Assembly: GCA_965117025.1 (NCBI GenBank)
Contig: OZ220746.1
Coordinates: 1,364,001 to 1,428,000 of the forward strand
From: VXPQ01 sp965117025
Lineage (GTDB): Bacteria; Bacteroidota; Rhodothermia; Rhodothermales; VXPQ01
Direction of reading: 5' to 3'
DNA: 64,000 nt
The notes under the pieces are model-generated. The model was given only the letters and a program-made list of their open reading frames with translations, searched no databases and was not told where the DNA came from. Positions 25,500-32,972 of the stretch are shown in pieces; the stretch's first letter is position 1, and each line of letters starts with the position of its first letter. Made by a program: the position numbers and the translations under genes.

Positions 25500-26351
25500 A
25501 TGAAACGCGATGATTACCTGAACCAAGCCTGCGTGAAGAGCTTCATCGACTGGCTACGTCCGATCGTTCGCGGCGAAACGGACTTTCATCATTGTTACAC
25601 GATGCGTCAGTCGAGGCATGTCCCGGAGGGGTACAATCGGAGGTTCGAATCCGAATCCATCTATGAGGCCTACAATAAGTACGTATGGAATCGCAAGTAC
25701 TTAAATGACAACCAGGTCGATTTGAAGGACATTGCCAAACGCCTACGGCAGGCCGACGAGCAGGACGACCGGCAGGCCTTCGTCAAAGCCATTGGAGATG
25801 TTTTGGATTGGGGCGGGATCTTTACGGGGAGACTCAACGACCTCCGGGAGCGCGGCAAGCAAGCAGTCCCGGAATTCCGCAGGATATTCCGCAAAGCCCG
25901 TCTCCTGCTTGACCCGTCTCGCGCCGACACGTCTCTGCTCAAAGACGTTACCGACATGAACTCTGGATGGTCGAAGGTTTATTCGCTAATACTGGATGGC
26001 TTCCCGATCTACGACGGGCGTGTCGGCGCGGCGATGGGCTACCTCGTGCGGAAACACTGCGAAGATGAAAATAATAATCTGGTCACCGTGCCGGACCTGC
26101 TCCACTTCCGGTGGGGTGAGGGGCAAGGCGGCCACAACCGCGACCCGTCGTCAGGCTCGCTCCAGTTCGAGAAGCTGTCCTACAACTCCTCGGGTAAACG
26201 GAAGTGGGCGGAGTGCAACGTCTGGACGGCATGGATCCTGGGTGAGGTCTGCGACGAAGGCGAATTCGGCGACTTGTCCTCAAACGAACAAATGCGAGCG
26301 CTCGAAGCCGCCTTGTTCATGATCGGGTATGAACTCCCTGCATCTTCTTGA
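25500..26351 (+). CDS. Uncharacterised protein paired with the DinG-like helicase
   Basis: 283 aa from the ATG at 25500 (MKRDDYLNQ); the frame is open to 25329, overlapping the helicase end, but the upstream residues look non-coding. Mixed alpha composition, no signal peptide or membrane helix. The centre carries 'SGWSKVYSLILDGFPIYDGRVGAAM', of which 'KVYSLILDGFPIYDGRVG' recalls the helix-hairpin-helix/OGG-like pattern 'SK..hF..P..fpIYDsRV' seen in some DNA-glycosylase-fold proteins; then 'LHFRWGEGQGGHNRDPSSG' and a Trp-rich helix 'WAECNVWTAWILGEVC'. I do not recognise the family. Its position 108 nt after the helicase stop on the same strand suggests a two-gene unit. Confidence 0.75.
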   Translation: MKRDDYLNQACVKSFIDWLRPIVRGETDFHHCYTMRQSRHVPEGYNRRFESESIYEAYNKYVWNRKYLNDNQVDLKDIAKRLRQADEQDDRQAFVKAIGDVLDWGGIFTGRLNDLRERGKQAVPEFRRIFRKARLLLDPSRADTSLLKDVTDMNSGWSKVYSLILDGFPIYDGRVGAAMGYLVRKHCEDENNNLVTVPDLLHFRWGEGQGGHNRDPSSGSLQFEKLSYNSSGKRKWAECNVWTAWILGEVCDEGEFGDLSSNEQMRALEAALFMIGYELPASS

Positions 26352-26503
26352 CGCGAGGAGCAGAGCCAGCGCCGTCACTGTTATCATCGAGTTGTAGAGA
26401 TAGCGGAGACTCATGCACATCGTTGACGGCTGTGTCGTTAGTGTTCATCACTGTGCCCTTGAACTTCTAAGTATTTTTCAAGTATTGTATATAAGTCTTC
26501 TTT

Positions 26504-28552
26504 TTACCCCTCCCTTACCGCCATACACTCACTCGCCGCTTCCCACTCGGCATACGCCTGCTCCAGATCTTCCTTCATCCGGTCGTACTCGGTACGCAGC
26601 GTACGGATAAGCGCGCCGTTCTTATACGTATCCGGTTGGGCCATCTGGTCCTGTACTTCCTGAAAGGCCTGTTCCTTTTCGGCGATGTCGCGTTCCAGGC
26701 GATCGCAATACATGCGTAATTGATGGGTCGTCATCGCCTCGAGATCGACCGCGTCCCCCTTTTTCATGGCCCGGTGGAGGCGGTTGCGTTCCTCGGCTTC
26801 CCGCCGCTTCTGCTCCTTCGAGCGCGGCCCGCCGGAACCCTTTCCGGCCGTTTCGGACCGACGCTTGCGGGGCGCCTTTCCATCCGACTCGCTCGATGCC
26901 TGCCCCTCCGATCCGGAACCGGCCCCTCCAAACTCCATGCGCTCCCTGTTTTCGGAATAATTCCCGATAAACGTACGTACTCGTCCCCCTCTCGCGTACC
27001 AGACGCGGTTGACCACCTGATCGAGGAAATGCCGGTCGTGGCTGATGACGACGAAGGCGCCCGCGTACTGACGCAACGCTTCGATGAGCACCGGAATCGA
27101 CGCCGCATCGAGATGGTTGGTCGGCTCGTCGAGGATCAGAAAATTGGAAGGGTGAAGCAATGTGCGCGCCAGCGCAACGCGGCTCTTTTCTCCGCCGGAC
27201 AGTACGCGGACGCGCTTGAACACATCGTCGCCGGTAAAAAGAAAGGCGCCCAGCACGGAGCGCAGTTCCCCGTCGGTTTTGTCCCCGGCGGCGTGGCGCA
27301 GAGATTCGAGGATCGTGTCCGCAGGCTCCAGCATATCGGCCTGATGCTGGGCGAAAAAGGCGTGCTGGACGCGATATCCCGGAGCACGTTCGCCCTCGAA
27401 CGGCTCGGTCCCGTCGAGAATACGGGCCAGAGTGGACTTGCCCGCCCCGTTTTTCCCGATCAGCGCGATCTTGTCCCCGCGTTCCACCGTGAGCGGCCCG
27501 GCGTTCCTGAAAACGCGAATATCGCCGTCATCGGTATGGTAGGTTTTGGAAAACGTACCCAGTTCGAGGACGACCCGCCCGGACCTTGGAGGCTCCGGAA
27601 AACGGATGCGTACGGCCGCCTCTTCCGACGGAGCAGGAGGAATGCGCTCCATGCGTTCGAGCATTTTCACGCGGCTCTGCACCTGCTTGGCCTTGGACGC
27701 CTTGTACCGGAATCGTTCGATGAACCGTTCGGTGGCGGCGATCTCCCGTTGCTGGTTCTCGTGAGCGGCTTGTTGCAGGGCGCGCCGCTGGATGCGTTCC
27801 TGGAGGTAAAAACTGTAGTTCCCGGCGTAGGAATGGATGCGCCCGTGCGTAAGTTCGGCAACGGAGGTCACCATCCGATCCAGGAAATAGCGGTCGTGGG
27901 AGACGATGACTACGGTCCCCTCGTAGCCTTTCAAATGATTCTCCAGCCAGTCGATGCTTTCGATGTCGAGGTGATTGGTCGGCTCGTCGAGAAGCAGGTA
28001 ATCCGGCTGCCGGAGCAGCAGCCGGGCCAGCATGGCCCGCATGCGCCATCCGCCGGAGAAGGATTTTACAGGGCGTTCCAGATCGTCGGCGGCAAACCCG
28101 AGGCCGGCCAGGACGACTTCCGCCCGGGGGCGGGCCAGATGCGCCTCGTGCATAGCCAGCGCCGCATGGACGCGGTCCAGCGCGTGGAGTTTATCGGCGT
28201 AATCCGCCCCCTCGTGTTCGGGCAATGCATCCAGTTCGGCGACAAGCCGCGCCTCCTCGGCCTGAAGCTCCCGAAGATTCGCAAACCCCTTCAACGCCTC
28301 GTCGAGGATGGACGCCTCGGAATCCAGCGTCTGCACATCCTGTTCGAGGTACCCGATGGACGTGCTCGCGCCAATGGCAAGCCGCCCTTCGTCCGGCTCG
28401 ATATGCCCCTCGATGAGCCGGAGCATCGTGGTCTTGCCCGCTCCGTTCTTCCCGATCAAGCCAATCCGTTCTCCGGGAGGAATGCCCCACGACAACCGGT
28501 CGAAGAGCATCTGATCGCCGAAGTTGAGCGATATGTCGTGGAGCTGGATCAT
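26504..28552 (-). CDS. ABC-F family ATPase (Uup/YheS-like)
   Basis: Soluble twin-ATPase that acts on ribosomes or other RNPs, 682 aa. First ATP site: 'GLIGKNGAGKTTML' (~35), signature 'SFSGGWRMRAML', Walker B 'YLLLDEPTNHLD'. Second site: 'ALIGKNGAGKSTLA', 'VLSGGEKSRVAL', 'FLILDEPTNHLD'. The P-site-tRNA-type linker (~245-320, 'RFRYKASKAKQVQSR') lies between the halves and a long charged coiled-coil C terminus (~545-682) follows, as in Uup and YheS. Monocistronic on the minus strand. No transmembrane part, so not a transporter. Exact subfamily is uncertain. Confidence 0.93.
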   Translation of the reverse strand: MIQLHDISLNFGDQMLFDRLSWGIPPGERIGLIGKNGAGKTTMLRLIEGHIEPDEGRLAIGASTSIGYLEQDVQTLDSEASILDEALKGFANLRELQAEEARLVAELDALPEHEGADYADKLHALDRVHAALAMHEAHLARPRAEVVLAGLGFAADDLERPVKSFSGGWRMRAMLARLLLRQPDYLLLDEPTNHLDIESIDWLENHLKGYEGTVVIVSHDRYFLDRMVTSVAELTHGRIHSYAGNYSFYLQERIQRRALQQAAHENQQREIAATERFIERFRYKASKAKQVQSRVKMLERMERIPPAPSEEAAVRIRFPEPPRSGRVVLELGTFSKTYHTDDGDIRVFRNAGPLTVERGDKIALIGKNGAGKSTLARILDGTEPFEGERAPGYRVQHAFFAQHQADMLEPADTILESLRHAAGDKTDGELRSVLGAFLFTGDDVFKRVRVLSGGEKSRVALARTLLHPSNFLILDEPTNHLDAASIPVLIEALRQYAGAFVVISHDRHFLDQVVNRVWYARGGRVRTFIGNYSENRERMEFGGAGSGSEGQASSESDGKAPRKRRSETAGKGSGGPRSKEQKRREAEERNRLHRAMKKGDAVDLEAMTTHQLRMYCDRLERDIAEKEQAFQEVQDQMAQPDTYKNGALIRTLRTEYDRMKEDLEQAYAEWEAASECMAVREG

Positions 28553-28651
28553 GGGGAATAGGGGCTCTTCATAATAAGAAAAACGCCGGAGCCAACTCCC
28601 GCATGCGCCACTCTATTAGCACAAAGAGAACAGATTGTAACGATTGAAAGT

Positions 28652-28669
28652 GAAGTTTTCAAAAACTTC
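28652..28669. promoter_or_regulatory. 8-bp palindrome in an AT-rich divergent promoter region
   Basis: GAAGTTTT-CA-AAAACTTC. It lies in the AT-rich 28553-28766 spacer between the divergent ABC-F and AraC-type genes, a suitable place for an operator serving one or both. No further promoter boxes could be fixed. Confidence 0.3.
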
Positions 28670-28766
28670 TAAAAATGTAATGGCAGGAAATTTATTTCGA
28701 AATATTCCTTGATATTGTGCGGGGAAAATAAGCAAGAAACCGGATGTACAACGATATGCAGTCGGA

Positions 28767-29249
28767 ATGTTTAAACCGTCTTACTTACCCCCCCCCCCCC
28801 CCCCCCGAAATTCATATAAACTTAACAACAAGATACTTGATGATAATATTATAGAAGAAGCTTGCAGAAATTTCCTCGAAACGGACGCCTCGCACGCGGA
28901 AATGGTCGATATCCGGCTCGCCCTCGATTATATCCATGACAATCTGCTTTCGCCCTCTTTGTCCGTAACGGAAGTAGTTGAAAAATGCCGTATCCGGACC
29001 GATTGTTTCTACGGCCGATTCGCGGGTGAAGTTACGCCGAACGGCGATGCGCGAAGAACGCCCGGAGAATACATAACATGGGCGCGTATGCAGGTGGCCC
29101 GGCGCATACTCGAGCATGGCCCCTGTAATATGGCCGACCTGGCCCATGCGCTCGGATTCAATTCGTACCCGACTTTCTGGCGGGCCTGTCGCAAACATCT
29201 CGGCTGCAAACCGTCGGAAGCGGCGAAGAGGAATGGGAAGGTGGGTTGA
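28767..29249 (+). CDS. AraC-family transcriptional regulator with a homopolymeric C tract after its start codon
   Basis: 160 aa: a short N-terminal segment and an AraC-type double helix-turn-helix domain (~50-155), with 'IRLALDYIHDNLLSPSLSVTEV', of which the second half is 'NLLSPSLSVTEVVEKCRI', then 'GEYITWARMQVARRIL', 'MADLAHALGFNSYPTFWRAC' and 'KHLGCKPSEAAKR'. No sensor domain is present. Codons 8-13 are six prolines encoded within a run of 19 C (28788-28806). ATG 28767 is in frame with the HTH only at this tract length; another ATG at 28744 lies in the +1 frame. Expression may therefore switch with tract length, or the tract length may be an assembly error. Confidence 0.82.
   Translation: MFKPSYLPPPPPPRNSYKLNNKILDDNIIEEACRNFLETDASHAEMVDIRLALDYIHDNLLSPSLSVTEVVEKCRIRTDCFYGRFAGEVTPNGDARRTPGEYITWARMQVARRILEHGPCNMADLAHALGFNSYPTFWRACRKHLGCKPSEAAKRNGKVG
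28788..28806 (+). repeat. Mononucleotide tract of 19 C
   Basis: Longest homopolymer in the window, inside the 5' coding end of the AraC-type gene. Tracts like this are prone to slipped-strand mispairing. One base more (20 C) would put the HTH in frame with the upstream ATG 28744 instead of ATG 28767. Confidence 0.9.
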
Positions 29250-29348
29250 GAAATCCGGGTGGCGTGAATCGAATTCGGGCGCGTAAAGGTCCAGGGAGTC
29301 AGTTTGATAAACCTGAATACGCCCCAAGACTGCCAAGAGGCAGCTACC

Positions 29349-31841
29349 CTACCGCCATATCTTGCGAGAAATCCTGAGCACGTAGAAACGCTCGTCGCCG
29401 CCCTTCCCGAAGGGTATTGTGAACAGATCCCATGTGTTGTCCCGGAAAGAGTATCCCTCCAGGTCACGATCCTGCATTACGCCCAAGCTAAGAATCGATC
29501 CCGGTTTGTATTCCCATCGAACCCCGGCAAAAAGGTTTGCCTGACTGCCCCGCAGGGTCCGACGCACCGCTACCCCCTCGCCTGTCCCGGGGGAGTATCC
29601 GATCACATGCACGCCCATTCCAAACTCGACATCCAACGATCGCAGGATCCCCGCGGCAAGGCGTACGCGTCCATACGCCTCCCTGAATTCCTCTTGAATG
29701 CCTTCCCCGACACGGCCCGGTCCATACAGTAGGCTGTAGGGAACATAAGACGAAGCATGCCGCCGATAGGCGATCGTATAGTCCCAGGCAGGCCATATAC
29801 GCAGTATATCCGCCCCCAATGACCGTGTTGACAAGAGTAAGTCCGTCGATCTATCCCTCACGGATTGATAGCGGTCCACGCCCACCTGAGCGCTTGCTAT
29901 AATCCGCGACCGCATCCGGCCAATAACCTGCGCGGAAGTCCCCCAATTCTGCACTCCCCCTTCCACCAGGTCCAGCCATATGTGCGGCCTTATCACCCAG
30001 TTACGCCGCATATCGGAAGAAATTTCGAAATCCCCTCCAAAACGCCTCGCGCCCGATGGGCCGGAGCCTCCAACAGCGGACAAGGACACCTCGTTATACC
30101 TGTGTGTCAACAAGGTCGCATAGCCTTCAAATCTTGTCGCCTGCAAACCAATGTCCGCATACGCGAACTCGTTCGTCCATTGCATGGAAATACGCCCTTG
30201 ATGCGCCAGACGCCACCCGGCCAGCGTATGATGCACTCCCGCAGAAAACAGTATGCGATCAGTCTGCCCCGTCATTCCGATCGGGCCTGTACGAAATTCT
30301 GGATCGATGGCCACAACCCGACCATACCAGTTCCAACGCCGGCCCAGTTGCTCGAAATCCAGCCGAGCGGCAACGCCCCGCAAGGAACTCAAAACATCGT
30401 TGGATCGGCGCGTGCGTCCGCGGTCTTCATCAACACCATTACGGACCCTTCCGGAATCGGTTTTAACGAGTATATCCTGTTCTCGGGAGAGCAGAACCTG
30501 GCCCGCCATACGCCGGGTGTTATCTCCAAAGCGCAGATCCCAATCCACAGACGCAACGCCCGTCATCGTATCGATTCTGCGCTCCGTCCATGTGGTGTCC
30601 TTCCTTGTATAAACCGTATCGGTGGTTACAGGACCAAGCGTGCCCGTAAACCCCATCTTCGATAACCTCCCCGCATCCTGCAGTAAGCGCACGGAGAAAC
30701 CCTGATCTATCCCCAGGAAATCCTCCGCGAGTGCCGCTATACCTGTAGCGCCTACTGTGAGTCCAAAGGGCGTACGCCCATGCAAAGCCAACGCACCGAG
30801 CATAAGGGGGGCACCTTCGGTGGTCTCCAGCATCCCGCCGGCAATATGAGGCGATCCGATCAAACGACGAGCCGCCGGAAACAGTCTCGGATAGATAAAG
30901 CGTTCTCCCTCACGCAACCGTAAGACCCAGCCGGAATACTCATCAAAATTCTCCGGCGTAAAATCCGGCAACAGGGCGCCGTCCAGCACCAGGCTAGGCC
31001 GCAAAGCCAATGCTCCCTCTACCCCCGGAACCGGAAAAGCGGGAAGCCCATCCGATGCGTCCTCTACCCTGAAGGCGTTCAAGAGAGGCGTAATCGAACG
31101 GTGAACCCCCGGAGATATTTCCGCCTCGAAGCGCAAGCGCCCAAACCGGGCTACGGGGCCGTGGCTACGATCCCGGCTACGCACCAGAGACCATTCGGTC
31201 AGTTCCCCACGGCGGGCAGCCCAACGCCGAAAATTAATCCCCACCTCTCCCTGACCGGGATGGGCAATTTCCAGGGAAGAAAGTGGGATCGCCAGCTCCA
31301 CCGTCCACCCGCTGCTGTCTACGCGCGCGGTTCCCGACCATTCCACGTCCCAGGATGGATCGAAACCAAACACTTCCGATGCAAAAAAAACCGGCCTGCC
31401 CGAACCGTCCGGCAGCATTTCATCCACCCCCATCCCTTCGACGCGTACCCCTGCCGCATTGATCGCAAAGTTGAACGATGTCTTGCGGTCGTTGTAGGTA
31501 TCCAAAGACACTACAAACCAATCACCCGGAGTAAACTCGTCCCGGCGACCGAGCGTGCGACGAATACGTTTCGGTTCCGGATCCGCCAGCTTCGCGCCAA
31601 TAAACAGCGTACGCGCATCGTGCAGCAGGTATACCCGCGTATTCAGGGTTGCAGGAGCCCCTTCGTCCGGGGCGTACTGCAGAAAATCACCCGCAGATCC
31701 TGCACGCTCCCAAACCGGTTCGTCCAGTACGCCGTCCACGCGGACGCGCGTCGCAGTATGCGCCGCCTGCACGACGCAGTCCGATTTGCAATCAGGCATC
31801 GCTTGCAAAAAAACCGCGACGAGCATCGATAAAGCAATCAT
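29349..31841 (-). CDS. DUF5916 outer-membrane protein with N-terminal CBM9-like domain
   Basis: 830 aa with a short signal peptide ('MIALSMLVAVFLQAMP'). Residues ~25-215 form the family 9 carbohydrate-binding-like fold typical of the N terminus of DUF5916 proteins ('VRVDGVLDEPVWERAG', 'VYLLHDARTLFIGAKLADPE', 'WTVELAIPLSSLEI', 'GINFRRWAARR'). The remaining ~600 residues are rich in alternating aromatic strands and should form an outer-membrane beta barrel, ending in the aromatic 'ISRKIW'-type C terminus. Ligand and role are unknown; members often lie near TonB systems, as here. 90 nt separate it from the DUF4249 gene upstream. Confidence 0.85.
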   Translation of the reverse strand: MIALSMLVAVFLQAMPDCKSDCVVQAAHTATRVRVDGVLDEPVWERAGSAGDFLQYAPDEGAPATLNTRVYLLHDARTLFIGAKLADPEPKRIRRTLGRRDEFTPGDWFVVSLDTYNDRKTSFNFAINAAGVRVEGMGVDEMLPDGSGRPVFFASEVFGFDPSWDVEWSGTARVDSSGWTVELAIPLSSLEIAHPGQGEVGINFRRWAARRGELTEWSLVRSRDRSHGPVARFGRLRFEAEISPGVHRSITPLLNAFRVEDASDGLPAFPVPGVEGALALRPSLVLDGALLPDFTPENFDEYSGWVLRLREGERFIYPRLFPAARRLIGSPHIAGGMLETTEGAPLMLGALALHGRTPFGLTVGATGIAALAEDFLGIDQGFSVRLLQDAGRLSKMGFTGTLGPVTTDTVYTRKDTTWTERRIDTMTGVASVDWDLRFGDNTRRMAGQVLLSREQDILVKTDSGRVRNGVDEDRGRTRRSNDVLSSLRGVAARLDFEQLGRRWNWYGRVVAIDPEFRTGPIGMTGQTDRILFSAGVHHTLAGWRLAHQGRISMQWTNEFAYADIGLQATRFEGYATLLTHRYNEVSLSAVGGSGPSGARRFGGDFEISSDMRRNWVIRPHIWLDLVEGGVQNWGTSAQVIGRMRSRIIASAQVGVDRYQSVRDRSTDLLLSTRSLGADILRIWPAWDYTIAYRRHASSYVPYSLLYGPGRVGEGIQEEFREAYGRVRLAAGILRSLDVEFGMGVHVIGYSPGTGEGVAVRRTLRGSQANLFAGVRWEYKPGSILSLGVMQDRDLEGYSFRDNTWDLFTIPFGKGGDERFYVLRISRKIWR

Positions 31842-31884
31842 TGGATAACGCGAATGGGCGAATGAAATAGCGAATGGGCTGTTT

Positions 31885-31912
31885 CGCAGGATGCGCGAGC
31901 ACGCATCCTGCG
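31885..31912. terminator. Strong hairpin downstream of the DUF4249 gene
   Basis: Perfect 11-bp stem CGCAGGATGCG / CGCATCCTGCG with a 6-base loop, 20 bases after the DUF4249 stop on the minus strand and before the DUF5916 start. No U-tract follows on either strand, so it may be a terminator or an mRNA-stabilising structure separating the two transcripts. Confidence 0.5.
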
Positions 31913-31931
31913 CGCATGACCGGGGCGGCGC

Positions 31932-32969
31932 CTACCCGGTATTTTCTGTCTCTTCCCTGCAAGGCTGTACATGCGAACGGCCTACTTTCAGGTCTTCCTC
32001 GCTCCAGGCATTCCCTTCAGCGTCCACAAAAAACGTGACTCCGGACCACCCACCAAAGACCCCGAGGCCATCTTCCACATTGGAATGCAGGGTGACTGGT
32101 CGATCCGCAAAGAAGCCAGAATCCATGTAGGTGGAGTATCGTTCGGCCGATTCCTCGTACCGCCACAACGCGTCGCTCCAGCTTTGTACAAGGATGCGAA
32201 AGTGCGGTGCCAGGGCGGAGGGGTTCTCTAAAGTAGCCTCGATCGCTATTTCCAGCGTCTCCCCTTCAAAAAGATCGTCCGCAAAGTACGCCTCGCCATA
32301 AAACGGCTCCGACGCCACAAAAGGCTCTGAGGCGTCCTCTACCTGGAAGATGTAGTCGCGCAGAGATGGCGAATCGCTTGTGAACAACACAAGACCGCGA
32401 TACAGCGTACCCGAGTCCAGATCTTCGCTTTTGGTCACATACCCTTCGTCCCTGTAGCAAACCGGCTCCAATACATCCACGCTGACACTATATTGATGCG
32501 GTCCCGGCGCGTCATGAAGGTTGAGACGAATCACGTACACACCCGCCTCAAATTCCTCAGGAGGCGCCACCTCTTCCAGATCGATCAAGGCCGCATCCAC
32601 CGGTGGAACGATGGACGAAGCCCGCACGGATGCCAGACCGGGCGCATCGACTGTGAGCGTATACCGAACCTCTCTGACAGGACGGCTACCGGCCATGGAA
32701 CGGAAATCACCTTCGCCGGCATGGATGAGCTCCTCTCGAAAACCGTCTTCCCCCTCCACGACAACAACGGCTTCGGTAACCGTATAACCCTCCGGGGATA
32801 CACTGTCTGCATAAGGCAGGCTCTGGCTCAGCCTTACGGACCAGACACTATCTGGAGTAAACCTCGAATCCACAACCAACCTGGGTTCGTAGCCTCCGGG
32901 TATTTCCAATTCTATGGGGGTCGTGCATCCTGCCATCCCCAACATCATCCATACGGTTAGCCGGCGCAT
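31932..32969 (-). CDS. DUF4249 lipoprotein, partner of the TonB receptor
   Basis: 345 aa. Lipoprotein signal with lipobox 'GMAGC' (Cys15) and the conserved beginning of DUF4249 just after it ('PIELEIPGGYEPRLVVDS'). Beta-rich, with 'VVEGEDGF', 'YTLTVDAPGL' and 'FGGWSGVTFFVD' matching the family layout. DUF4249 genes in this phylum almost always sit next to a TonB-dependent receptor with a carboxypeptidase-like N terminus; here the receptor ends 3 nt upstream. A surface-exposed or periplasmic partner in uptake of an unknown ligand is inferred. Confidence 0.88.
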   Translation of the reverse strand: MRRLTVWMMLGMAGCTTPIELEIPGGYEPRLVVDSRFTPDSVWSVRLSQSLPYADSVSPEGYTVTEAVVVVEGEDGFREELIHAGEGDFRSMAGSRPVREVRYTLTVDAPGLASVRASSIVPPVDAALIDLEEVAPPEEFEAGVYVIRLNLHDAPGPHQYSVSVDVLEPVCYRDEGYVTKSEDLDSGTLYRGLVLFTSDSPSLRDYIFQVEDASEPFVASEPFYGEAYFADDLFEGETLEIAIEATLENPSALAPHFRILVQSWSDALWRYEESAERYSTYMDSGFFADRPVTLHSNVEDGLGVFGGWSGVTFFVDAEGNAWSEEDLKVGRSHVQPCREETENTG

Positions 32970-32972
32970 AGG

